Assembly (NCBI RefSeq): GCF_963678975.1
Contig: NC_089272.1
Span: 26,229,471 to 26,293,470 of the forward strand
Length of the DNA: 64,000 bases
Direction of reading: 5' to 3'
Origin: Dysidea avara
Taxonomy: Eukaryota; Porifera; Demospongiae; Dictyoceratida; Dysideidae
Shown here: positions 55,114 through 64,000 of the stretch, piece after piece
How positions within the stretch are numbered: the first letter of the stretch is position 1
Layout: each line of letters begins with the position of its first letter
The notes under the pieces: model-generated
The model's database searches: none
What the model was told of the DNA's origin: nothing
Seen by the model: only the letters and a program-made list of their open reading frames with translations
Made by a program: the position numbers and the translations under genes

Positions 55114-56876
55114 GACACGGTATGTTGGTGTGTGTTCTCCCATCTAAACGGGGAATTTTTGCCTGTGAGTTCAGTTAAGGGGCTAACAGTGTCAGCAAAA
55201 TTGTGTACAAAGCGGTGGTAGAAGTTCACTAAACCAAGGAAGGAGCGGAGGTCCTTGGTAGTCTTTGGCACAGGCCAGGTGGAAATGGTCTTGGTCTTCT
55301 CTGGGGAGGGGGCTACTCCATCAGCTGAATAGTCAAATCCAAGATTGGTGGTGTTATTCTTCCCAAAAAAGCACTCTGAGCCACGAAGAGTGAAGCTAGC
55401 AGCTGACAATTGGCCGAGGACTCTTGAGATATTGGATGTGTGTGACCATGTCATCTGAAAATACGATACAGTCATCCACATAATTGTCAATGCAATCCTT
55501 ACAGTCCTGCAGGATGTTGTCAAGGCCTCTCTGGCAGGTCTGAGTAGCACCCGTTAAACCATAGGGCATCCTGATAAATTCCCAGAGTCCATAACCTGGC
55601 CCAGGACAAAATGCAGTCTTCTCTACTGACTGTGGCTCCATAGGAAACTGCCAATAGGCACTATGAAGGTCTAGTTTAGAAAAAACCTTTTTACCAGCTA
55701 GTTTCTGTTGGGGGCCTTCAGCACAGGGGACTGGGTATGAGTCTTTCTTTGTGACACTATTTAGCTGGACGTAGTCTATACATATTCGGATTTCTCCGGA
55801 GGGTTTTGGGTACATATGTGACCGGATTTGCGAAAAGGTACCTTTTCCACACATTTGACATACCAGCAAACAAAATGATGTAACACTTGATGCCTTATAC
55901 TGATTAACTTTCTCTTAGTATCAAAATGTAGCCAGATACTGTAGCTACATTCATTGAAAATTTCAAGCAATTATATGCCATGATCAAAATTTTATGAAGC
56001 TTTAAAGTTCAAAAAATGGGTCAAAATTTGTGTGTGAAAAAGGTACCTTTTCGCAAATCCGGTCACATATACAGCAGGAGCACACCATGGGGTAGCACTA
56101 GGTTGTATGATTCCTTCATGGGCCATCTCCTGGAGCTGCTGGTGAACTTGTTCAGTGTAGTGGAATGGGATTGGGTGGGGTGGAACTTTGATGGGTAGTG
56201 CATTACCCGTGTCGATGACGTGCTGTGTGACATTTGTACGACCCAATTCGAGTGAAAACAGGGACTTAAATTCTTCAAGTGTGGGTTTGAGGGCAGGGTG
56301 GATGTCGGTAGAGATGTCTAGTGTTGGTATGCTGGTCTGTATGCATGATGTGGGGATTGCCTGGGGACATTCATCATCAACAGTGATCTTGTGCAGGGGC
56401 CGAGGTATTGTGTGTGGAGGGTTTTCCCATGCAGGTTGCAGCTGCAAGATCTCTTCAGGGTTTTGACTGTGGTAAAATGTGCACTGTTTGAAGTCAAGTA
56501 CATAGCCATGTCTCATCAAAAAATTGCAGCCAAGTATTACTGGCGTGGATAGGTGGTCCACAACTACAAATTTGTGTTCAGTAGAAAACTTTCCCAGGCC
56601 AATTGTCATAATAGCTACTCCACAAGGCATGATATCTCTCCCATCTGCATTGACTAATCTGACTGTGTGTATTGGTTCAATCACTGTGTGATAAGCATAG
56701 GGCTTGGAAATAACTGAACAAGATGCCCCTGAGTCCAGCAGTATTACTGTTCTGCAATCATTGAGTGAACCATGTGTATGTGCTGCCCTTTTTGTATGTA
56801 GATTGTGTGTGATTGTAAGGACATAGTGCGCAAGTGTGTTCGTGTGTGGTGCATGTGTAGTTGTGTGAGCACTCAC
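55086..56876 (-). pseudogene. pol: Gypsy 2 protease and reverse transcriptase, broken
   Basis: Protease ILLDSGASCSVIS near the start and ILGCNFLMRHGYVLDF. RT: EGIIQPSATPWCAPAVYV, then the MITE at 55817-56067, then KPSGEIRICIDYVQLN, LDLHSAYWQFPMEP, RMPYGLTGATQTCQ and the catalytic YVDDCIVFS (about 55470). The connection segment TKDLRSFLGLVNFYHRF is in a shifted frame. The MITE and at least one frameshift (about 55440) disable it. The protease frame begins at the gag stop (GTGA overlap at 56873-56876), so Gag and Pol were in different frames here. Confidence 0.88.
55817..56067. mobile_element. TA-flanked MITE (TGTGACCGG ends)
   Basis: Terminal inverted repeats TGTGACCGGATTTGCGAAAA / complement, about 30 bp, with TA on both sides as in Tc1/mariner-type insertions. 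251 bp, inserted in the Gypsy 2 RT, no ORF. A relative lies at 58744-58979. Confidence 0.85.
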
Positions 56877-57689
56877 CGGCCTCCGGGGATGCCCCCTGCT
56901 TGAGGGATCTGGGCACCCCCTTGTCCATTTCCCTGATTCTTGCAGTCCCTGGCCACATGTCCTGTCATCCCACAGTTAAAACACTGAATTGTCCTTCTTG
57001 AGTAGCAGTTCCTAGCCAAGTGTCCAGGTCTGCCACAACTGAAACACCGTCTAGGTGGTTGAGTGGATTTAGTCAAGTGGCTGCTGAGGGCAGCTAGTTG
57101 CTCTGTCATTTGTAGTAGTGACTGCTCCACTTTGTCCAAGCGGTTCCTTTCTTCAGTTCTTACAGAGTTGAGAGGATCGGTGCTGCTGTTCCAACTGTAT
57201 ATAAGTTGGAGCTCTCGTGCCTTGACAATGGTGGCAGAATAGTTGGCCTGAGGCTGAAGCTTTAATTGGAATGCCATGTTGTCAGGTAGTGAATTGATCA
57301 GATGAAAGTAAAGCTCCGCCTCATGCATTTCAGCCGGAAGTCCTGGTCGAGTAACTTCTCTAGATCTCTGGCCAACTCATCAATACTCTCCACTCCTTCG
57401 CGAAGACGTCTATGGGATAACTGGTCTCGGGCAGCTAGCCAGTGTTCGTCCGTATCGGGATCCAGCCGGTTGAGGATGGCCTTCTTTAACTTGGCATAAG
57501 TTTCCTTATCAGCATCTCTAAGCGACTCGTAAATTGCCCACGACCGACCTTGGAGAAATGTTGGGAGATGTAGTAGCTGTTTCGTGGCATCCCACTCGTT
57601 GGCAGCAGACAAATTTCAAATCTCCTAAACCACGATCTCGCATCATTGTGCTGCAGGGGCTCAGGGAGACAAATGCTACTCACGGCCAT
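56873..57689 (-). pseudogene. gag: Gypsy 2 Gag, broken
   Basis: It starts at the ATG at 57689 with PEPLQHNDARSWFRRFEICL, homologous to Gag of element 1. A frameshift at about 57612 leads to NEWDATKQLLHLPTFLQGRS, then HWLAARDQLSHRRLREGVES. A second frameshift at about 57330 leads to HEAELYFHLINSLPD and the CCHC knuckles [14 protein letters not shown] and CFNCGMTGHVARDC. It is complete in content but not translatable as one protein. Confidence 0.88.
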
Positions 57690-57712
57690 CTTGTTCTGGG
57701 TTTCAGCACCAA

Positions 57713-57847
57713 TCTAAACTTCACAGCAGCAACGACACAAGTGATTTCTTAACAGCAATGATACACGAGGTCAAACTTAAAATCTCACGTGATAGAGGGG
57801 CAATTATTCGAATACAATAACTATTGTGTGTCAGTAATGCTATTACA
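57713..57847 (-). repeat. Gypsy 2 5' LTR
   Basis: 135 bp; pairs with 53020-53154. Confidence 0.92.
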
Positions 57848-57851
57848 GAGG

Positions 57852-58539
57852 TACTTAACATGTTCAATGCTTGGAGAGGCAATTTGTATTGGAGAGAAGT
57901 GGTTTGCATATATAGTTTGATCACTAGAAGTTGCTATCTCTTTAAATACACCTCATTTTAGACCTAATTTTTGCTTACAGTTTTAATTTTTTCAATTTAA
58001 AGAAAGCTGACTGGTTTCTGGAAACCGGTGAAATCCCCTTTAAACCACGTCTGGTTCCAGCCACAAAAGAGGATACAGGAAACCAATTGGACCAAAAATG
58101 TTAAAAGTTGAATTGTATGTTATTACAGCAGGAGTTAAATTTCTTAAGCGAAGCTAGGATGAGTGTCAATAACTCAGGCTTCTATCCAAGCAAAAGGCTT
58201 GCAGGAATGCAGGTACTTTATTGTACTATATGGCTTTATGTATGGCTTCAGTGATAGGCCAAAATTTGCCAATGATGTCTTCCTATATAGAGATTTTTTT
58301 ACTGTATTAGCTGTTTGTAATAAACGCTTCTTTTTAGGTCAAAGGTAGGAATTAAGTACCTTAGCTTGCTGGACTATACTGCAAACACTGTTGTCAAGCA
58401 GCATACTGTAGCTGAAAATTTTGCCATTATTGTGCTGAAAGCAGTGTGGTTGTCTAAAAATTGATTATTTCATATACCTTGTCAAGAATAGTCTATTTAG
58501 CGTCCTAAATTTGTTTGTCCAATTTTAGTTTTCAGCAAG
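57852..58539. other. Upstream region of the Ig gene with a duplicated block
   Basis: 58160-58360 resembles 62660-62850, beyond the last visible Ig exon. The best-conserved string is TTTGTAATAAAC..CTTTTT..GTCAAAGGTA. It probably includes the promoter and 5' UTR of the Ig gene, but no TATA box or initiator stands out. Confidence 0.5.
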
Positions 58540-58621
58540 ATGCTAAACAGAGATGTTAGTGTGATTGGAACAGTGTATTTCAGTTTGATGTTAGTAAACA
58601 GTTGTGCTGCACAAGGTGGAG
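58540..58621 (+). CDS. Ig-repeat protein gene, exon 1 (signal peptide)
   Basis: The ATG at 58540 follows AGTTTTCAGCAAG. 27 codons encode a signal peptide: a short polar N-terminus, the hydrophobic core VIGTVYFSLMLV and a likely cleavage site near NSCAAQGG. The donor GTACGT follows 58621, leaving phase 1. All six downstream Ig-like exons also begin and end in phase 1, so they can be added or skipped without breaking the frame. This start is supported by the signal sequence and the phase match; no EST evidence is available here. The first intron (58622-59605) holds a TA-flanked MITE. Confidence 0.75.
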
Positions 58622-58743
58622 GTACGTTGGTATTTGAGTAGTTAGAAAATAATAGTTAGAAAATATATGCAGAGTATTCTTTAATATGGAGTCTTATGGA
58701 AGAACTGACTATGAGATACAATGAAATAAAGAAGTTACAAATA

Positions 58744-58979
58744 TGTGACCCAGTCTGCGAAAAGGGGTATTATAGCCTTTCCAAATTGTCAAGTTTGACT
58801 AATCATAACTCCTCATGTTTTCAACCTATCACCTTCATATTACACCAAATCATAGTGCCATGTTAGGGGTATAAGTGAACTAAATTTCAGGTGATACCAC
58901 ATTCACAAGTCAAGTTATAGGTTGCCAAGTACATGCAATTGAAAATGCTATAAGACCCCTCTTCGTAGACCAGGTCACA
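58744..58979. mobile_element. TA-flanked MITE in intron 1 of the Ig gene
   Basis: The ends TGTGACCCAGTCTGCGAAAA / ..CTTCGTAGACCAGGTCACA, flanked by TA, are diverged relatives of those at 55817-56067. 236 bp, no ORF. Confidence 0.78.
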
Positions 58980-59605
58980 TATATCAGCAAGCATAATAGT
59001 AACTCTGTCTTAGTGTTTATACTTTTATTAGTGGGGATTCCCTTTGGTAATGTTGTGACTAAGTGGTTATGTTATATTTAAACCCCACCATCAGTAGGAC
59101 ATTGTATTGATAATAAAGATATCTTACAAGTGCAGGTTTAAGTTGCTTTTATCCCACACTTTGAAGTACATAACTCTCAAACAATGTGACAATTGCTGAA
59201 TTACAGTGTTATCATAAGTACTTTCTATATCATGCCTTCTTAATTTTTGCTGTGCTTTTAGTTTTAGGATATAATATGGTTTCATGTTGCCTTTGATCCT
59301 ACTAAATGTGTAAATCAACTTGTCTTTGATATTTATGATACTTCCCTACTGGGGTTTAACTTCTATTCCCTGTTTAACTACCATATACACATAATTTTTT
59401 ACTTTGATGTAAGGCTTCACTGCTTCAGTGGGATAGAAATCATACACTGTAGCCCTGTGAATTGGGTAGTCTACCATACAGTATTTAGCAAGTTTTTATT
59501 TACAAAGCCAACAGAAAGCCTCTACATGCTACAGGGTTATATCATCATTCTGTGTATATACTCTATTTTAATATTATTTGTTATTTGTACACACTACTAC
59601 TGTAG

Positions 59606-59944
59606 TTCCTAGAGTTGTCATATTACGTCGTCCAGCTGGTATTCTAGTTGATGAGTCAGCTAACACATTTGACTATCCCATATTGGGAAGTATCAACTTG
59701 ACATGTATAGCAACATCAAATGATGGATCGACATTTATGGTGACCAACTACAAGTGGAACACTGCAGGGTGTTACACTAATCCTGCTTACAATAGTGGTA
59801 ATCCAACATGTTTTCCACATGGTCGAACAACACAATGTGTAACTGAAAATGAACTAACTGCAAAGGATGCAGGCATCTTTAGCTGTACTGTAACCATTGC
59901 TGGTGTTGAATATACTAGTAATTCACTAACAATTCGTATATCAG
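59606..59944 (+). CDS. Ig-repeat protein gene, exon 2 (domain A1)
   Basis: 339 bp, phase 1 to 1, acceptor ACTACTACTGTAG, donor GTATAT. It encodes one Ig-like domain: INLTCIATSNDG (B-strand Cys), YKWNTAGCYTNPAYNSGNPT (C strand with two extra Cys) and AKDAGIFSCTVTIAGVEY (the DxGxxxC motif of the F strand). The extra cysteines suggest an additional disulfide. It has the same length as exon 5 (A2) and is strongly similar to it, so the two arose by duplication. I do not recognise a named family; the domain is extracellular by its signal-peptide context. Confidence 0.8.
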
Positions 59945-60043
59945 GTATATATGTACTGTACTGAATGTGTATATATATGTAAGTATGTAGTGTAGTGCAT
60001 GTGTGTACAGCATTTGTATGTACTATGTAGGTATGTGCATGCA

Positions 60044-60044
<1 letters not shown>

Positions 60045-60097
<53 letters not shown>
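60045..60097 (+). repeat. (GT)n microsatellite in an intron of the Ig gene
   Basis: About 26 GT units between exons A1 and B1. Confidence 0.95.
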
Positions 60098-60098
<1 letters not shown>

Positions 60099-60140
60099 TT
60101 ACTTATGTATCGTATAATTATGTCCTTGCTTAATAATTAG

Positions 60141-60536
60141 GGATTACAATGACTGGAGTATCACAGGATGGTGGTGAACAAATTGGTAGTAGTAATGAAC
60201 TACCTAACAACTTAGTTGTTACTGTACCTACACTCAGTTTGTTTGGCCTGATTGCTCGTTGTATAACTGGACTGGCACCTCCTGGTATTGACAACACTGT
60301 ACTGGGTGGATGGTACTTCAATGGGACTAAAGTACCTCTTGGATATTGTAATAGTGGGCCTGTAGTTCAAGCACATTCTGCAAATATTAGCATTGATGAC
60401 TTTGCTGGAATAATCAACTTACATCTATGTGAAGCGTCTTTGTCTACTGCTACAGAAGGTGTTTACTCATGTACCATGATGAACAGCTCAATGATGAACC
60501 AGACAATGAGGGTGGGTGTGTATTTTGGTGGAAGAA
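60141..60536 (+). CDS. Ig-repeat protein gene, exon 3 (domain B1)
   Basis: 396 bp, phase 1 to 1, acceptor TTAATAATTAG, donor GTGAGT. It encodes a divergent Ig-like domain: LFGLIARCITGLAPPG (B-strand Cys), NTVLGGWYFNGTKVPLG (the W of the C strand) and ATEGVYSCTMMNSS (the YxC of the F strand), plus an extra Cys in NLHLCEAS. It is paired with exon 6 (B2), which is 24 bp shorter. The domain type is distinct from A and C and may be lineage-specific; function unknown, probably adhesion or recognition. Confidence 0.78.
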
Positions 60537-60594
60537 GTGAGTTACTTTAAAACCTTAATAAAATACAGTATCTATCCTTTGTCTCTCTACACAG

Positions 60595-60885
60595 CTGCTC
60601 CACTCATAGACCCTCCATCATCATCTACCATGACAGTTGTCACTGGTTCTTCCATCACACTGTCCTGTACTTCACGAGGTTCTCCCCCAGACACATTCAC
60701 ATGGAGAAAGGATAGTGGTCCAATAGTACAGTCCACTAGTATCATTAGAGTGTCTCATACTAATACTATTGCAGTGTTCCGTGCTGACTACACCATTGAT
60801 AGTGTTACTACAAATGATAGTGGTATATACACATGTACTGTGACTAACCCCATTGGAAGTAGCAGTGGGACCGTTAGTTTTACTG
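60595..60885 (+). CDS. Ig-repeat protein gene, exon 4 (domain C1, I-set)
   Basis: 291 bp, phase 1 to 1, acceptor CTCTCTACACAG, donor GTATGT. A canonical I-set Ig domain: VVTGSSITLSCTSRGSPPDT (B strand), FTWRKDSGP (C-strand Trp), TNDSGIYTCTVTNPIGSSSG (F and G strands). It is the best-matched Ig domain in the gene and is nearly identical to exon 7 (C2), which indicates recent duplication of the whole A-B-C block. Confidence 0.85.
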
Positions 60886-61172
60886 GTATGTATTAATATG
60901 TAATTGTACATTGTCAACTACACCTAACTATACATACAGTACGCTGTCATTGTGATTGCGCAGCACTTAATGTCTATGGTTCTATGTTCTATCATAGTGG
61001 AACTTAACCTTTACAAAACCCAACGTGGTTACATTTATCATATTAATACACAATTTAAAAACTGTCGATACAGAATTTGCACCTGTAAAAATAAGAAATA
61101 CTTGTACAAGTAGTCTTTTCAGTGACTCCATATTGTACATTTGCGCTAAATAACCTGCTTCTTGTTTTATAG

Positions 61173-61511
61173 TTGTTGCTGTAACCATAGTGGGTAATCC
61201 AGCTGGTACACCAGTTAGTGGATCAACTAACACATTTGACTTTCCCATATTGAGTAGTGTCACCCTGACATGTATAGTGACATCAAGTAATGGATTAATG
61301 TTGGATGTAACTAACTACCAGTGGAACACTACTGGATGTTACACCACTGTTGATCGTAATAGTGGTAATCCAACATGTTTTCCAGATGGCCAAACAACAC
61401 AAAGTGTGACAGGAAGTGATCTGACTGCAGAAGATGCTGGTATCATCTCTTGTACTGTGACAATTGGTGGTGATGTCTATACTAGTATACCACTAACACT
61501 TCGTATATCAG
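61173..61511 (+). CDS. Ig-repeat protein gene, exon 5 (domain A2)
   Basis: 339 bp, exactly the length of A1. Acceptor TTGTTTTATAG, donor GTACCA. It contains VTLTCIVTSSNG, YQWNTTGCYTTVDRNSGNPT and AEDAGIISCTVTIGGDVY. One Cys of A1 (in TTQCVTE) is Ser here (TTQSVTG), so the disulfide pattern may differ. It lies 287 bp after exon C1, beginning the second A-B-C triplet. Confidence 0.8.
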
Positions 61512-61604
61512 GTACCATGTCTGTGTGTTAACCAAAGTGTTTGTTTTGTAAACTGCTTCGTTACACTAGTGAATACATAGTATTATTGTACATATCTATA
61601 TTAG

Positions 61605-61976
61605 GTATCACAATAACTGGATTAGTACTTGGTAATAGTGATATTGTTTCTGGTAATATCCTCCCTGATTACTCATTTGTCAGTGAACTTACTAGTGCTT
61701 TGATTGCTCGTTGTGTTACTGGTCTGTCACCTCTGGGTAATGATAATACTGTACTGGGTGGATGGTACTTTAATGGAGCTCAGATACCAACTGGAGCATG
61801 TAGCGGTCCAGTAATCCAGCCACTTGGAGAAAGTGTTATGAGTTTTGTTGGAGTAATCAACTTGCGTCAGTGTGGAACATTCACTACTACTGAAGAAGGT
61901 GTTTATTCATGTATCATGATGAACAGTTCAGTGATGGAACAGACCATGAGAGTGGGAATTTATTTCAGCAAAAGAA
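61605..61976 (+). CDS. Ig-repeat protein gene, exon 6 (domain B2)
   Basis: 372 bp, phase 1 to 1, acceptor TCTATATTAG, donor GTAAAT. Parallels B1: SALIARCVTGLSPLGN, NTVLGGWYFNGAQIPTG, TTEEGVYSCIMMNSS, plus an extra Cys in NLRQCGTF. It is eight codons shorter than B1, mostly around the C'-E region. Confidence 0.78.
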
Positions 61977-62038
61977 GTAAATAATTTTATATGTATCACC
62001 ATTACCTTGTTGTTTACTATTATTCATTGTCTCCACAG

Positions 62039-62335
62039 CTGCTCCACTCATACATCCTCCATCACAGCCTACTGTAACAGTTGTCACTGGTTCTCTCCTC
62101 ACATTGTCCTGTACCTCACATGGTTCTCCCCCAGACACATTCACATGGAGGAAGAATAGTGGTCCAATGCTACAGTCCGCTAGTATCATTACAGTGACTC
62201 ATACTAATACTAGTGCAGTGTTCCGTGCTGACTACATCATTGATAGTGTTACTACAAGTGATAATGGAACATACACATGTACTGTGATTAATCCTATTGG
62301 AAGTAGCAGTGGGACAATCACTGTTGATGTTATTG
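62039..62335 (+). CDS. Ig-repeat protein gene, exon 7 (domain C2, I-set)
   Basis: 297 bp, phase 1 to 1, acceptor TTGTCTCCACAG, donor GTAGGT. I-set Ig domain with VVTGSLLTLSCTSHGSPPDT, FTWRKNSGP and TSDNGTYTCTVINPIGSSSG. It closes the second triplet. Because it ends in phase 1 with a good donor, the gene must continue. No transmembrane, kinase or further Ig exon was recognised in the remaining 1.6 kb, so the 3' part lies beyond the window. Confidence 0.85.
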
Positions 62336-64000
62336 GTAGGTACAGTACATATTATGACCTTGCCTAGTACTGTTGCATGTCCTTTATGATCACTATCAAA
62401 ACAAGTAAACAACTTTGTGAACATGTTTGTATTTATTCCACTTTGTTAGCTATGTTGTAACAATCTATTGTATTATTTGTTTATTTACTGTGATAGCTAA
62501 AAGCTTAGATCATCTTACTTACATACATGTATGTAACACATCTACAGTATGAAACAACATGTAAATTTGTATGTATGCAGGTATATGCTAATAGTTATGT
62601 CACAGCAGAAGTAGAATATCTTAGCTACTGCAAGTCTGAATTGACCTGAAGCTGTGGACAAGTGCCAGTAACTCAGACATTCTATGACTGCTGTGATGTA
62701 ATTGGCTTCTATCCACTTGCAAGCACTGCAATGTTGTGCATTGATTAAATAACAAGCCTAAAATTGCTGATGTTGTCTCACCTAAAGCATTATACTTACT
62801 TGGGGTTTGTAATAAACACTTTTTTTTATGTCAAAGGTAAGAATAAAACTGTAGTTGTTGCTCAAACGATAGTTCTATGCAGTCCCAATAAACTATTTGA
62901 AACATGGCCTCACTGGGTCAGGTAGTATGCTAGCTGATCAATCAGATTTAGTGGTGGATCTAGGACTTTTAAAAGGGGTTTTCTGAAAATTAGTATAGGC
63001 ATGTCTCCAGAAAAATTTGAAAGTGTGGAAGTGCTGGGATTGGATTTTAGACTACTTTCAGATACTAACAACCAATTTTTTAAATCATATAGGGGCACAG
63101 GCAGACTTTTGGAGATCCCAAGACCTAGCTACTTAACACTGTATAGCTAAGCAGTATTGGTACAGTAGCATACCTCAAGTTCACTAGCATGCTGAAATAT
63201 GGGATCTGGGGCATGCTACCAGAAGAATTTTGAAAATTAGACCCCTGAGATTACATTACAACTAATATTTAGCTATTTGACTGTTGTATTAGGATGGCTG
63301 ACCATTTTAGGGTATTGTGATACTAAGCATATACAACCCAGGACATTAGACCCTATCAAATTTAATGTGAAGCTGATTTCACCAGTTTTATCAGGGTATT
63401 TATTTTTAATTGGCAGGAAAATAATGTTGATGTACAATTGCAATGAGTTTACGGTAACTATAGTGAGTACTAGTTTTTGTTGAAATGTTTCTAGTCTCAA
63501 TAATCTCATGATTTCATTGATTTGATTTGATTTATATATTTAACTTCTGAGCAATCGGCTACAGCCGTTCTTCCTTGCCTGGTGTCATCCAGTCTATTCT
63601 ACTCAGGTACAGTTCTTGGCTACTATTGCTGAATATATGTATTTTACCTGACTGCTGTAGGTGACTGTTCTATTAGAGTATCTTGATCACTTTTAGCATG
63701 GTGAGAGGTGAAGGGTAAAGTGTTGCTAAGGTTTTGGATGTTAGTTAAGTGCAATGGGCCTTATCCAAAACTATACAAAGCCATACAAGTGCCATACACT
63801 ATCCATTTTATGAATGCTATACTTTCGTTTCATTTCCACGTTGCATCCATGGTGTTTTAGCTGGGAGTGTAGTTTCTACAGGAGCCTATTGGAAAATGGT
63901 GAGTTGAACATATAAGAGTAGTTCTAGCTTTGTGAGACATAAGTACGTTGTTTTGCCATTAAAAATACTGCGGTCTAAGATAGCAAAACCCAGGAATAAA
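62336..64000. other. Probable intron / unassigned 3' region
   Basis: Contains the duplicated block 62660-62850, a dispersed-repeat fragment (63190-63310), a LINE 3' UTR fragment (63505-63590) and a solitary composite-head motif (63665-63690). No exon was recognised. Confidence 0.5.
63505..63590 (-). repeat. LINE 3' UTR fragment
   Basis: TTGATTTGATTTGATTTATA..CAGCCGTTCTTCCTTGCC is the reverse of the LINE 3' end found at 32072-32140 (same GGAAGAACGGC motif and ATCAA-type tail). Confidence 0.65.

Larger units (their letters stand above)
53016..57851 (-). mobile_element. Ty3/Gypsy LTR retrotransposon 2, degenerate
   Basis: 135-bp LTRs at 57713-57847 (5') and 53020-53154 (3'), read on the minus strand from TGTAATAGCATTACTGACAC to ..GCTGCTGTGA(A/C)GTTTA. 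The direct repeat GAGG flanks the pair (53016-53019, 57848-57851). After the 5' LTR comes TTGGTGCTGAAACCCAG, a likely primer-binding site for a tRNA I cannot name. Internal order gag-PR-RT-RNase H-INT. Frameshifts, a stop and a MITE insertion inactivate it. Confidence 0.92.

Overview
This is a repeat-rich eukaryotic nuclear window of AT-rich DNA. Its genes are multi-exon with GT-AG introns, and almost everything else is mobile DNA. A DIRS retrotransposon, a BEL/Pao element, two Gypsy elements, LINE fragments, a Crypton relic, hAT-like and TA/TAA-flanked MITEs, and fragments of sema, Ig and FN3 genes all point to a marine invertebrate. A demosponge such as Amphimedon fits best, but that is an inference from repeat and gene style and not from a marker gene.

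Layout. 118-1225 is a nested foldback repeat. 2886-7478 is a nearly textbook DIRS element (gag-like ORF, RT/RNase H/methyltransferase-like ORF, tyrosine recombinase, inverted terminal repeats and an internal complementary region). About 8559-11483 (minus) carries three consecutive exons of a semaphorin/plexin-type sema domain, split by a repeat-filled intron. 12477-14025 (minus) is a decayed Crypton-type tyrosine recombinase gene. 14091-14827 is a foldback element whose arms are 21-bp tandem repeats. A GT microsatellite runs into a 200-N assembly gap (15610-15809). 16078-22041 is a young BEL/Pao element whose LTRs differ at one base. 22042-27062 is a satellite-bearing composite repeat (reverse orientation) with a LINE and an hAT-like MITE nested in it.

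30249-36458 is a broken Gypsy element with LTRs, primer-binding site and target duplication. It carries a SINE in its leader and a LINE fragment in gag. 37508-37846 is a broken FN3 exon. 40394-43360 and 45152-49913 are two more copies of the satellite-bearing composite; the second is interrupted by a 2.5-kb long-TIR element (47147-49663). 49975-50362 is a MITE. 53016-57851 (minus) is a second broken Gypsy element with a TA-flanked MITE in its RT. 58540-62335 (plus) is a secreted or membrane protein gene with a signal-peptide exon and six Ig-like exons arranged as two A-B-C triplets; its 3' end is not in view.

How it fits together. Host coding sequence is limited to the sema exons, the FN3 remnant and the Ig gene, all extracellular-domain genes. 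The most unusual structure is the composite repeat. Four copies keep the same order of parts: a palindromic MITE-like end, a spacer, an array of about 31-bp repeats (missing in one copy), and a complex head ending in a conserved GC-rich motif. This suggests one mobile or amplifying unit and not chance neighbours.
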